Source: Clarkia xantiana subsp. parviflora
Lineage: Eukaryota; Streptophyta; Magnoliopsida; Myrtales; Onagraceae
DNA length: 64,000 bases
Reading direction: 5' to 3'
NCBI GenBank assembly: GCA_036873135.1
Contig: JAPTYO010000015.1
Location: 12,503,683-12,567,682 of the forward strand
The translations under genes and the position numbers were made by a program. Every line of letters starts with the position of its first letter. The first letter of the stretch is position 1. Below the pieces are notes generated by a model, which had not been told where the DNA came from, made no database searches, and worked only from the letters and a program-made list of their open reading frames with translations. This document shows, in pieces, positions 32,401 to 44,034 of the stretch.

Positions 32401-33630
32401 TTTTACTGTATAAACAAATAAACTTACAGCGATTCCTATGCGGCCTGCAGTTCCGAACGCGGCTTGTCCGATTTCGGGGTAAGTTTTGAGACCAGGAGAG
32501 CTTTCCAAACATCGTTTCAGTAAAATGCCAGTGTAACCAGAGATGAGAGTAATTATGAACAATGAAATCAAACTTAACCACCCTCCTTCAGATATTGTAT
32601 AGGGAACCGTAAGAATCCCTATCCCACATAGCACGTTTATTCCTAAAACCAATCAAAAACAAAAAAAATCATGTTTAACTATGTATGTTATGTTATGTTT
32701 GGAGGAATTATGTTAATAAGTATACCATTGAATACAGATTGTGTGAAAGAACACTGTTCTTGAGGGATGGGTAATTCGCTAACGGAGAGTCTGTTGGCGC
32801 CACTGAGATAGTTATCTTCTTCGCATTCTTCCAAGGTTGACGATGAAAGGAGAGTTCTTTGAAGTGGAGAATCTAATAAATGCTGTTGAGATCTTCTGTG
32901 TAATACAGCTGAGGGGGAGCTTCCGGGTATTGTCAAGCTCGACCCTCTTACGAAACTCAGCATTGGGGGTGTGAAACTCGAGTACAAATCGATCGAATGC
33001 CTGCACCCACACAAATCTTTTTACACTCATGGTTTACAATCATAAGAAGGCAAAAGAAGAGCATCTTCTCCAGATACAAATAAATAAAAAAACTTGTTTT
33101 TTTCGTTGAAATTTTACTTGTTCATATTAATAAATCAGACCCACGTATGAAATCACACCAAGATATAGAACGAGATACAAAAAATTAAATTTTATAATCA
33201 AGACGTAAGAAAAATCGATCTAATGCCTGCAGAGACAAAGGAAAAATAAAACATGTCTTAAGTCGAAATTTGGCTGCTTTTGTTCATATCAAGAATCAGA
33301 CCCAAATAGGAAATTGCGAAATTTGGTTGCTTTGTTCATATAAATAATCAGACCCACATAGGAAATTGCCAAAAAAATTAAAAAGAGAGATTTGGTAACG
33401 TGAAGGGCAAGAAAATGATGAAACCTGTAGCTCTGGGGCCATGCATGAGTTTGAGAATTGACATCTTCAATAATTTCATGAGATTGATTACGGGACGAAA
33501 CATTGGATTCAGTATCGTATTCGTTGGTGTAATCGTCGTCGTCATCGTAGACCCTCTGAGCCTGGTTTTCTTCATCGTCCGTCTGGAACTCGTCCTCGCG
33601 ATAGGGCCCGAAGTCCTCGTCCAGCTTCAT
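29498..33630 (-). CDS. Vacuolar amino acid transporter, AVT1/AAAP family, 11 exons
   Basis: Joining exons 33630-33425, 33000-32726, 32642-32428, 31950-31927, 31608-31428, 31321-31102, 31014-30879, 30154-29992, 29911-29868, 29749-29687 and 29593-29498 gives 540 residues. Every intron is GT-AG and the phase is kept throughout. The first 155 residues are hydrophilic and acidic (RVYDDDDDYTNEYDTES). The membrane domain begins at SFTQSVFNGINVLCGIGIL, the AAAP signature. It includes SLLSYLSG, GFCFSGHSVFPNIYSSMK, FGDSIESQFTLNMP and NPMTKFALTIMPV, and ends at SRLAHEIG. AVT1 proteins are proton-coupled amino acid transporters of the vacuolar membrane with about 11 membrane spans; this location is inferred from the family. 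Exon 4 is only 24 nt (IALYMDLY), exon 9 only 44 nt. No disruption is seen. Intron 7 holds a MITE. Confidence 0.92.
30267..30757. mobile_element. MITE-like insertion in intron 7 of the transporter gene
   Basis: The left end has tttttttagactttttgtgcatc, then agttgaccgtaagtactcacg. The right end, reverse-complemented, has tttttgtagacttttagtgc, then attgactgctaagtaccc. The arms pair for about 80-100 bp, and the outer ends read ggttttttatg against ggttttttttg. The interior (about 300 bp) is non-coding. The exact ends and duplication are uncertain. Confidence 0.7.
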
Positions 33631-34239
33631 GATCTCTCTTTTTTTTCAAATCATAGAATCAATCCGAGGAATTCTGGAGAACAAGGATTGATTGATTTTC
33701 ATGGACGCCAGGCACCAGAAGAATCGGAGGAGAAGAACATTGTTAATGTAGTTTTTAAAATAACATCTTTTTCGGCAACAAAAAACACATATTTTAACTA
33801 ATCAGATTTTTTTCCCTCACTTTTAACAAACAAGATTTGATCCAATATTTTCTATCCATGTTAGGATCTTCTGTTAAGAAAATTCCTTTTACATACAGAT
33901 TTAGTTTTTATTTATTCATCTATCTATCTAGCTATAAAATATATGGATTAACCCTTGCATTATTTTGTATAAAATATTTATTTTTAGTTTGACTTCGGAT
34001 CATATGCACCACTTTTTTATTCCCGATTGTACACTTATATTTGGTTTAATTAACTTTGTAGATCTTTTTTTTAAAAAATATATTGTGATTAGTGTATCCT
34101 AAACAAATATTAAATTTAAGAATACGTATCAAGATTACAATAATGAGACAGAGTCTGGAATAAAAAGAGCGTGAAATGTGATCTACATCTTTAAGCTTTT
34201 GTTGTGATGTAATTTTAGTTGAATTATATTTTGAGCACG
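33631..34239. other. 5' flank of the transporter gene
   Basis: Presumed promoter and 5' UTR of the minus-strand transporter gene. AT-rich, and no clear TATA box could be chosen. CP1-E begins at its far end, so at most about 600 bp of native upstream DNA remain. Confidence 0.4.
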
Positions 34240-35829
34240 ATTGGATTAAATTAAATTGAATTAAAAAATGAAACGATTTAACCAAGCGTTAAAGCTTAGG
34301 TAAATAGCGCTATGCGCGAGTGGACCTCGAAAGGCGGAACACATCGTTTCAAAATACGAGTTTAATGATGAAGTGTTTTAAATGATGATGTGCTGAATTT
34401 TCGTTTGCATTCCTTTGGAAACAACTTATTGATACCATTTACATCGGTACAAAGTAGGCTTCGAAGCTACCACGACCTTGTAAAAGTATCAACTGACGCA
34501 TAGGGTGAAAACCCAAGATGCTCAGTTCAGAGATGGGATAAAATCTATGAGATAAGTTTGGAAACGAAGAAAGATGAAGTCGGTTAAACGATTCTCCTTC
34601 CGTACGCCTTGAACGATAAGTCGGGCTAGGCATTCGAATCAATTAAAACACACTTCAAGAAGCACAGTTCAAGAACATAATGTTAGAGTCACTCTATCAG
34701 GTGTACCCTAAGGGATGAAAAAGATGACTCGCATGTATGTAAACCGTGTTCCAATAAAATCGGTATGACACGTCAGCATAAAAGCTAAAAGATGATGATG
34801 AGTTAAATCATGTCATCATGCGACATTAAATTGCGCACTAAACAAGCATTTAGGACAAGAGCATGATATCTACTCTTAGAAAATGTCTGTTTAAAGCTTT
34901 TGAAAATGGTTCCGTGGTCGAACATGATGACGTTACATCACTTGGGATGAATATTCCAAATGCATGGACAGTTTAAATCTATGTAGTCATGATCAAACGG
35001 AGTAGGATATTACTGACAATCAGATCCCACTTAATTCGAGTGGGAGAGATTTGAACTGACAACTCAAGTGAATGACATGGTAATTGATAATGGAAACATT
35101 ATCAAAGTAAATCGAGTGGGAGGAATAAACCCTACCACATGAGATCACTGTTATCGCAGAGACGAATCAAGTAGAACCTGATTGTCATATTGCTGAACCA
35201 GGAAAGCCACAACTGCCTCTACTACCCATTCTTTTCAGTGGGAGTGATACCCATTGTTTCCAGTGGGAGTGATCCGACCAAACTTGGTTCCAAATCCTAG
35301 TGATCAAGGAATTCATCTCGGAAGTAAAACCTCGAGACCAAGATGTTGTCAAAGGAAAGTTGATGGTCAAAGTTCAAGCACTGCTCTTGTTCCCAAAGGA
35401 AACGATGCTCTGACAAGAAGCATTGTTCCGAGTGGGAGAAATGTTCCAATAGAAGTGATGCTACGATAAGAAGCATTATTCCGAGTGGGAGAAATGATCA
35501 GACTCTAAATGGGATTAACTAAGCCTAGACGAAAGTCAGAGACATCGAACTTCTCCAAAAAGTATCCCATTGAGTAAAGTGAAAACCTCGCTCTAACAAC
35601 TGTTGGCAAGCATTGGAAAGACCTCAAGTGAATAAATGGAGGAAAATAATAAAAGAGAGAGATCGCTTAAATGAAAGGCATTATAGTCTATAGTTGATTT
35701 ACCTGCTAACCACAGGAGCACTAGGATACGGTGAGTCCTGAAAGTAGTCTCACCACTGATGGAAAAGGTCGGGAGGTGCAAAACTCGACTTGATGCGAAA
35801 TGATATACCCATTTCACTGAGTTGACTTT
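34240..35829 (+). pseudogene. CP1-E spacer and integrase-RT linker, left of OG1
   Basis: 5'-truncated CP1 copy. 34240-34690 matches, in reverse complement, the spacer of copy B. From about 34690 an integrase C-terminal remnant (SGVP, then GMKKMTRMYVNR) is followed by the linker with repeated gagtgggag words, as in copies B and F. Stops are frequent. It continues in register at 44957 after the OG1 insertion. No 5' LTR, primer-binding site or gag was found. Confidence 0.65.
35825..35829. repeat. Target-site duplication ACTTT, left copy (OG1)
   Basis: ACTTT precedes the LTR at 35830 and follows the LTR at 44957-44961, a perfect match. Confidence 0.85.
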
Positions 35830-36522
35830 TGTAAACACCCGATTTTGGACAGGGTCGAAAAATACTGTGACGCGTGGAACCGAGCTGGGAATAATCGAGC
35901 AATTAGAAAAAACTCAAAATATTAGTAAAATCTTATTAATATTAATATAGTTAGGAAAAACCAAAAAAAGTTATCATTAATTATTGATATATATATATAT
36001 ATATATAGTAAAAAAAAAAACAAAAAAAAGTTAAGCTAGGCTATGAAAGAGCCACGTCCACAACTCCACATCCATTCACTATACACCCATCCCTCAGTCT
36101 CACCCATGCTTATCCTTGCAAGTTGATGCAAGTCTCAAAGAAAAACAATAAAAAAAAATTCAGCTTTTCACCTATAAATAGAGGGTTCGATTCAGAGTTT
36201 GAAAAGGGGGAAAAGGAAAATAACTTCTCAGTGGTGATGAAAGAAACGTGAGTTAGGGAGTGGTTAGGCTCGATAATTCGTGGTTCGGTTCCACGTGTCA
36301 CGACATATTACCCGGAAACAACCTATGTAAGTACTACTTAATCAAAAGTTGTATTTACATTTCAAGTATAAATAAAGTGCAAATTGGTTAAATACCCATC
36401 GATTTCAATGTAGCATTTTTATTTATTTTATGTTCTTTTCTTTGCACTATATATATATATATATTTCGATATCTACAAGTTTTATATAACTGTTTTACTT
36501 ATCTGTGATTTCATTATCTATA

Positions 36523-36578
<56 letters not shown>

Positions 36579-37422
36579 TACTTATTGTCATTTACTTATA
36601 TATTTATACATTATTAAGTCATATATCTGTTTATTTCACTTATTTGTCATTTATTATATTACCTTTAAATTTTATATATGTACATAATGCATTATTTTTC
36701 ACATTTTATCTATAAGTTTTACATGCGTTCGTATTACTTGTTTGTCTCAAAACCTTACTAAGTGTTGAAAATCAGTCCAGTGAAATTCAGGGTCATTTTA
36801 ATATGTTTTAAAAGTTGTTTGCAGTTCAGACCCGAACTTTGTCGATTGTTACATTTTAACCCAGGATTTTTCCTAGTGTCCCCAAATCTTTGTTAATTGT
36901 TACAAATCATTCCATGGAAGTTCAATGGCCATTTGATTACATTTTAAAAGTCATCTTCAGTTCATCCATGAACTTTTTGATAATTACATTTCGGCCCCTG
37001 AACATTTTGTTTATTGTAATTTGGCCCTAATTTTCTTGATAATTACAACTCGGCCATGAACTTTTGATACTTAGGATTCAGCCCTCAAAGTGGATATTTT
37101 AGTTAAAAATTAAACAAGACAAGACAAGCCAAAGTACCGAAAGGGCGGATTTCTAGCTTGCGAGCTTTTAATACGTAATCAAACCCCCGAACCCAAACCT
37201 CTAGACGCAGACCATTCAAAGCCCTAGGATGTTAGTATCATAAACCCTAGGCAAATTTAGGATTCCGATTAGCCTTTAATTAATCGGTGGCGACTCTTTC
37301 ATTTTTCCTCGGTTCGGTCGATATTTCCATTTTCGACCGAACCCGCCGTTCGCCGATCCAAATAACACATTTTCCAAAACCCGCTCTATTCCGAGAGCGT
37401 TGGCCGGATCCGACGTGCGACA
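35830..37422 (+). mobile_element. OG1 5' LTR
   Basis: Begins tgtaaacacccgattttgg and ends gacgtgcgaca. Contains a TATA-like cctataaatagagg near 36170 and (TA)n microsatellites at about 36445-36465 and 36525-36575. Short frames inside it recur in the 3' LTR and are not genes. Confidence 0.9.
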
Positions 37423-37424
37423 TT

Positions 37425-37444
37425 TTGGCGACTCTGTTGGGGAA
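37425..37444 (+). other. Primer-binding site, OG1
   Basis: ttggcgactctgttggggaa starts two bases after the 5' LTR end. The TTGGCGACTC(T)...GGGGA form recurs in plant gypsy elements, including Ogre-type ones. The tRNA was not assigned. Confidence 0.65.
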
Positions 37445-38230
37445 TTCCATTCAGAGGGTTTAGGCTTGTTGTGTTTGTCTTACATTGTTTAATTGAATTT
37501 TCTACCATATCCGTTTTGACCGTTTGTTCGTGTGTGCAGCTTCTGATCTCATATTTTGAGTTTTTTAAATCGCTTTTGCACACACACCACATCCAGTTAC
37601 TATTCCTCGCCAAAAAAATAATGGCATATAGAAACATAGGGGGTTGAGTAAGAGAATACGGCCAGTAGCGGTCACAACCGCCGGCACGTCTCCGAAAGCC
37701 CAACTCGATGATCGAAAAGGGCCCGCGATCCCCTTAATGGGGTAGGGTACCTTTCGATTCGAGAACCTTTAGAAACTCACCTTGATAGAGCAAAGCCCCA
37801 CACGGTGCAGAGCCATCAACCAGTCGTATTAATTCCAGATATGCTATTTTGCATTTTTTCTTTATCCTGGTTTGATGTATAGGAGGGGCATTCAGAAGCG
37901 CGCACACTTTTCTAAAATAGTCAAGGGGCATCCACAGGTCTGTATTTCTCTCCTGATGCATTCCTTTGAGAAGATAAGGAAACAAAATGTTGTATTTGCG
38001 TATACAGATGAATAGTGAGATCTTCTTCCTGTACTGCATCACGGATTTCAAACTGCCAAAACCATCAATTGAGTTGATTTTTAAGTCATGGTTATTTCTT
38101 CTCCATTAAGTAAGGTTGATTTGCCCGATCATCATGATAATGACCGTGAATTCAATTGCAAAAAAATAAGAAAATTAAAAAATTAAAAAAATTTAAAAGA
38201 TTTGAGTGAGATAATTTTTCAAATGACTCA
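37445..38230 (+). mobile_element. OG1 leader region
   Basis: No protein domain is recognisable on either strand. A 105-codon minus frame (37734-38051) has no supporting motif and is probably chance. Confidence 0.4.
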
Positions 38231-40260
38231 TATTTATGAGACCCTAAAATACTCCTCAAAGTTTTGATTTCAAGAGTTTTAAAATCTAGAAATTCATGGT
38301 TGTTATCTCGATTTTGCCAAGCCAGAGGTATCTAAGTCATGTTTGTGCCCAATTTAAGCGGTCGGTCGTCGGCCCGACGAATCAAACACCTGGTAAAAAA
38401 AAACTCGGGAGGCATCAAAATTTAGAACCTCATGAATTGGCATTGCTCGAATGAGAAGCAAACTGAGTGTCAAAAAAATCTAATGGGTTAAGGGTCAGAA
38501 AAGGAATAACCCGTGACTTTTCTAAAAAAATCATTTCAAAACATTGAGGATGCTAATCGACATAATTGATTGCTATTTTTTTTCCAAATCATGCATCATT
38601 GCAGGTTCTCTATTCTAATTGTTGTTTTTTTCACAGGTACAACTGGTGCGAACAAGCCCTAAAACATACTTCATGATCTCTTTCGAATGGAACAAATGGG
38701 GCAGCTAAAAAAGAGTCATTCGCCAGAGTTCCTAACTCATGTGATATCCAAATGCTCCACCACCTCGAGAAAATGAAGAGAGTATTGTCCATCCAAAATG
38801 GACCATGCGAGCCACAACCTTTCGAACGGAACAATCCGTCTTTCACGTGTCCTCCTAGTTCAAGCGCCTTGTCGCTAGTGCCCAAACATTCATGGCTGAC
38901 GCAATCTCCCAGACTCAACATCTCAAGTCGCGCATCTTTATGCGAACGCGACATAATTGATGGATATATTTTCAAAATCATGATTCATTATCGTGTATTC
39001 TTAACTCTAATTGTCGTTTTCTCACAGGTACACTTGGCTCAAACAAGCCCCAAACATACTCGTGACTTTGTTCGAATGGAGCAAAATGGGCAATCAAACC
39101 AGAGTCTTCCGCCATGGTTCTGAACCCATGTGATATCCAGGGCCTCCGCCACCTCAAGAAAATGAAGAGGGGATCATCCAGCTAGAGGGGATTTGGGAGA
39201 TGGGATCACCCAAAACAGAACAGTCACCTTGCCGATATGCCCTCATAAGTCAAGCGTATCATCGCTTTTTCAACGCCCAAGCATTCATGGCGCCGCAGCC
39301 TTCCAAAGCTCAAATATCTTGAGTCGCGCCTCCGCCTGCGACCTTGAAATAATTGATGACTATGTTCTCATGATCATGCATCATGATCTGTATTTTCAGT
39401 TCTAATTGACGTTTTTACAGGTACATCTGGCGCAAGCAAGCCCCATACATACTCGTGATTTCGCTCAAATAGAACAAATTAAGCAAGATGACAAGATTCT
39501 TCCGTATGGTTCCTAAAACCCATGTGATGTCCAGCGGCTCCGCCACCTCGAGAGGATGAATATAGGATTACCAAGCTAGAGGAGTCCTTGCGAGCAAAGT
39601 TCAGCCAAAATGAACAATCCATCGCTGACATGACCTACTAAATCAAGCGTCTCATCGCTTTTTCACCGCACATGCAGTCATGACCGCCGCAGTCTCCCAA
39701 AATTCAACATCTTGGGACACACCTCCTTCTGCGAAATCCACAGAATTGATTGCTACATTTTCAAATTATACATCATTTTTGTGTTCTTTCAAATTCTAAT
39801 TGTCATTTTCTCGCAGATAAGTCTGGCGTGATCAAGCCCCTTGCGTACCCATGACTTCAAAACGAATGTGGCAACTAAAGCCAAACTCCTCTGTCAGGGT
39901 TTCTAACCCATGTGATATTCAATGGCTCGGCCACCTAAAAAAAAAGGATCAACAATCTGGAGGAGACCTCGCAAGCTATGATCGCCTGAAGAACAATCAA
40001 TCCGCTGAAGTGGCCTCCCAGGTCGAGTGCTCACTCTTTTCGGCACCCAAGAAGTCATGGTTGCCGCGGTCTCTCGGAATTCAAAATCCCAAGTCGTGCC
40101 TCAACTTGCAGTCCCTAAAAGCAGGGAACAAACTGACCCTGATCAAGCTTCACACATTACTGATGTGTCTCCCAGTCAATCTTCAAATCTGCAACGCATC
40201 ACTTCTCGGTCTGTCGCAAAGGATCCTGACCAAATATGTAGACATTCATGCTAGCTTGTC
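38231..40260 (+). repeat. Tandem array of about 393-bp units in OG1
   Basis: Each unit starts with a pyrimidine-rich ctaattgtcgttttctcacaggta-like head, at 38615, 39007, 39402 and 39796 (spacing 392-395 bp). Each continues through recognisable words such as catgtgatatcca, caccacctcgagaaaatgaag and gcattcatgg. The copies have diverged by roughly 25-35% by eye. A partial copy precedes 38615. Open frames in the array are unit artefacts without domains. Confidence 0.8.
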
Positions 40261-40599
40261 AAACTTTTTTTTCAACAGTCATGAGAGCCCTTAATGATGA
40301 GGTCCCTTCAGAAGTTTCATCTGTCTACTCGCCAGAAGAGAGAATATCACAAAGTGGATGAAAATGCTCGTTTATGCGCTTTCTCTTCGTAACGAGTAAA
40401 CAATATCCAGAAATGGATGCATTGCCCGTGGGGCAAATGTCCGAGCCCAGTATTTCTGGAAGAGGGAAAATTCTTCATGACCATAATGAATTCCTTCTTT
40501 TGTCATTCATTGTGATCTCAATATTCTCTGTCATCATATGCATGATTTGACATTAACGTCAACCTTCATCTACTTCTTTCTTCAGGAAAAACTGCAATT

Positions 40600-41400
40600 C
40601 GGAACAAAAATGAGCATCGTCGTGATCGACATGTCTCTCCAAAGGCATCCATTGGTCACGGATTCATACCGGTGGCCATCGAATACTTCACAAAGTACGC
40701 CAAAGACATTACATTGGCATCAGTTACGGCAAAGGTGGTCGAACGTCTCATCAAGCGAGGCATCATCGTGCATACGGTGTCCAATGTCAATTGAAATTGA
40801 CAACAGCGAGATCTGAACATCAAGTTAATCGACGAGTTGTGCGACCAATTCAAGATCAAGAACACGAACACGTCCCCATATCGCACATTGATGAATGGTG
40901 TGGTAGATGCAGAAAATAAAGGAAGATCATTGAGGAAATGATTGTCATACAAGGATGGGCACGACAAGCTGCCTCAGGCATTCACGGCCTATGGGACCTC
41001 GATCCGAACATAACCTGGGGCAACTTCAGTTTCCCTGTCTACAAAACAGAAGCATGTCACCGATTAAAGCTGAAAATTCGTCCACTTGGTTCCTCACTTA
41101 GTCATAAATGGACGAGTATGAGTGGGTGAAGCGCACTTACATGAGCAATCAAGCCTCATTGACGAAAGCGGCTCCCTGCACTATGCCACGGGCATCTTTA
41201 CCAGAAGCGCATGGTTCGAGCATTCAAGAAGGAAGCGCGCTCCAGAGAATTACACCAAGCGGCATAGTCCTTCAGAAATTCTCCCAAGCCAATCCAGATT
41301 CTCGGGGCAAGTTCATCCACAATTATGAAGGACCATGAGTCGACATTAAAAAAGCTTAGTGGAAGAGCCATGATCATCACTGACATGGGCGTGCAAAGAC
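40600..41400 (+). pseudogene. OG1 integrase remnant
   Basis: Broken across frames but legible. SPKASIGHGFIPVAIEYFTK is the start of the Tat/Ogre integrase core. It is followed by LASVTAKVVERLIKRGIIVH, then LIDELCDQFKIKNTNTSPYR. Further on come RAFKKEARSREL, ANPDSRGKFIHNYEGP and GRAMIITDMG, the usual C-terminal blocks. Several stops and frameshifts are present. This is the only recognisable protein-coding part of OG1 and places it in the Tat/Ogre group. Confidence 0.75.
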
Positions 41401-41477
41401 TCCCTAGTTTAGTCAACATGGACGCAATCAAGCTATATCATCATTGAAAAAGCTCGCAACCACTAAATGAGCTTTCA

Positions 41478-42300
41478 AAACTGAGAGAAAATTCCCGCTA
41501 AACTGAAAACCCGAAAGGGCGGTTTAGGCAAAATTTAGGGAAGAGAGGCGTGATTGAAAATCCCCCAACAGGGCGATCATGGCAAAAGGAGAGAAAATAA
41601 AATCCCCGCTAGGCTGAAAACCAGAAAGGGCGGCCTAGGCAAAATTTAGGGGAACCGAGAGGTGCGATAAAAAAATGATCGTAGCAAAAGGAGAGAAATT
41701 TGAGAGAAAAAAGAAAAAAAAAAGAAAAGGAAAGGAAAAAAGATTTTTATGGACAACTATAATTATCACCAGGTAGCGATGAAGAATCGCAGTGATCAAC
41801 ATCGTCTGAGCTGCCCCGACCAGCTCACAGAGACGCATCTAGGCAGGTGGACGGTGAATGAATGGTATGAAAGGAACTTCATCAAGAAGCGATTGCCAGT
41901 TGACCTCGTGAGGAAGACAAGCATAAAGGCTCCACAAAAAAAACATCTTCATCGATTGGATGTTTGAGCAAATAAGCAAAAACATTATGCAGCACACCGC
42001 TGAAAGAAATTCATACATCAAAGAATGGGGCATTCTCATGCCCAGCCAGCCAAGCTATGCAAAATCGACAAGCGGGACTGTTACAGTCTGTTCTGGTAAG
42101 TCGCATTTCAAGGGAGCATCATTTTTTTTAATAACTTCCGAATTTGAGAGAAAATTCCCGCTAAACTGAAAACCTGAAAGGGCGGTTTAGGCAAAATTTA
42201 GGGAAGAGGGGCGTGATTGAAAATCCCTCAAAAGGGCGAAAACCCGAAAGGGCGACCTAGGCAAAAATTAGGGGGACCGAGAGGTGCGATAAAAAAAAAA
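41478..42300 (+). repeat. Dispersed gaaagggcggtttaggcaaaatttaggg repeats in OG1
   Basis: A block with core cgaaagggcg, then gtttaggcaaaatttaggg, occurs about four times (near 41505, 41625, 42170 and 42245), alternating with purine-rich stretches. The 'gaaaacccgaaagggcg...' wording is a hallmark I associate with the 3' part of plant Ogre-like elements. Confidence 0.7.
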
Positions 42301-42439
42301 TGATCGTAGCAAAAAGAGAGAAATCCGAGAGAGAAAAAAAAAAGAAAAAAAAAAAAACACACAGCACATCGCTGAAAAAAAAAAATTTCATTTGTCAAGA
42401 ATGGGGCGCTCAAATGCCTAGCTTCCCGGAGTTATACGG

Positions 42440-42712
42440 AATCGGCAAGCGGGACTGTTACAGTCTGCTCGCGAGTCGCCTTTCAAAGACAAGTGGGATT
42501 GTTACAGTCCGATCCTACAAGTCAAATCTCACGGCAAGCAGGACTGTTACAGTCTGCTCTTGCAAGTCGCCCATCAACGACAAGTAGGACTGTTACAGTC
42601 TGTTCCTATAAGTCAACCCAACAGCAAGCGAGACTGTTACAGTCTGCTCTCACAAGTCACCCATCAAGATAAGTAGGACTGTTACAGTCTGTTCCTACGA
42701 GTCAAACTTCAT
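42440..42712 (+). repeat. Six-unit array of a 44-46-bp repeat with palindrome gactgttacagtc
   Basis: The core gactgttacagtc starts near 42453, 42497, 42542, 42588, 42632 and 42678; a lone copy lies at 42076. Each core is a perfect or near-perfect inverted repeat (gactg-tta-cagtc). Alternate units are more alike (aagcaggactg against aagtaggactg), so the array also has a dimer period of about 90 bp. Confidence 0.9.
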
Positions 42713-42744
42713 TGCCGCACCAATGCAGGCACCGCCGTCCAAGA

Positions 42745-43262
42745 CGTGCATCCTCCATCACCTTAGCACCACCGACAATCGGAACCTGTAGTTATCCAGA
42801 TCCTGAGAGTCACAACCCGACGAATGGAGCTTTTAGGTGTTCAGCCTCCGCAAGTCACCACCGACAATCGGAACCTGTAGTTATCCAGATTCCGAGAGTC
42901 ACAACCCGACGAATGGAGCCTTTAGGTGTTCAGCCTCCGCAAGTCACCACCGACAATCGGGACCTGCGGTCATCCAGCATTCCGAGAGTCACAACCCGAC
43001 AAACGGAGCCTTTAGGTGTTCAGCTCCGCAAGTCACCACCGACAATCGGGACCTGTGATCATCCAGCATTCCGAGAGTCACAACCGGACAAACAGAGCCT
43101 TTAGGTGTTCATCCCTGCAAGTCACCACCGACAATCGGGACCTGTGATAATCCAGCTTCCAAGAGTTACCCCCGAAAAACGGAGCCTTTAGGTGTTCAGC
43201 CTCCGCAAGTCACCGCCAACGATCGGGACCTATAGATGTCTAGCTTCCGAAAGATGTATATT
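42745..43262 (+). repeat. Six-unit array of an 89-bp repeat in OG1 3' region
   Basis: The word accgacaatc recurs at 42771, 42860, 42949, 43038 and 43128, with a degenerate sixth unit at about 43216 (spacing 88-90 bp). Each unit also carries gagtcacaacccgac and agcctttaggtgttc. Two frames stay open across the array (for example 42712-43104) only because the unit length barely disturbs the reading frame. Confidence 0.9.
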
Positions 43263-43361
43263 TATTTTGTATGCAATGTAATTAGTTACCTGGGAAGACC
43301 CAGAATCAGTTGTTTGTCTTTGAACATACGTTCATTGGACCACATCCATGAACGCATGCTC

Positions 43362-43374
43362 AAAGAGGGGCAAC
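43362..43374 (+). other. Polypurine tract, OG1
   Basis: aaagaggggcaac abuts the 3' LTR at 43375. Confidence 0.75.
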
Positions 43375-43525
43375 TGTAAACACCCGATTTTGGACAGGGT
43401 CGAAAAATACTGTGACGCGTGGAACCGAGCTGGGAATAATCGAGCAATTAGAAAAAACTCAAAATATTAGTAAAATCTTATTAATATTAATATAGTTAGG
43501 AAAAACCAAAAAAAGTTATCATTAA

Positions 43526-43556
<31 letters not shown>

Positions 43557-43996
43557 GTAAAAAAAAAAAAAAACAAAACAAAAAAAGAGTTAAGCTAGGC
43601 TATGAAAGAGCCACGTCCACAACTCCACATCCATTCACTATACACCCATCCCTCACCCATGCTTATCCTTGCAAGTTGATGCAAGTCTCAAAGAAAAACA
43701 ATAAAAAAAAATTCAGCTTTTCACCTATAAATAGAGGGTTCGATTCAGAGTTTGAAAAGGGGGAAAAGGAAAATAACCTCTCAGTGGTGATGAAAGAAAC
43801 GTGAGTTAGGGAGTGGTTAGGCTCGATAATTCGTGGTTCGGTTCCACGTGTCACGACATATTACCCGGAAACAACCTATGTAAGTACTACTTAATCAAAA
43901 GTTGTATTTACATTTCAAGTATAAATAAAGTGCAAATTGGTTAAATACCCATCGATTTCAATGTAGCATTTTATTTATTTTCTGTTCTTTTCTTTG

Positions 43997-44034
<38 letters not shown>

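Noticed and set aside
33850..34300. 5' LTR of CP1-E
   Set aside because: No TGTAAGCATATGG start or primer-binding site was found; copy E appears 5'-truncated next to the transporter promoter.
36505..36687. 60-codon frame rich in Ile-Tyr
   Set aside because: Translation of a (TA)n microsatellite in the OG1 LTR.
38752..39123. 123-codon frame in the 393-bp array
   Set aside because: No domain, and the frame is not kept in neighbouring units.
42712..43104. 130-codon frame in OG1
   Set aside because: It is a translation of the 89-bp tandem array; the repeating peptide reflects the repeat unit.
42440..43262. CRISPR-like regular arrays
   Set aside because: Plant DNA, no cas genes, and the spacers are themselves repeated; these are tandem repeats of a retrotransposon 3' region.
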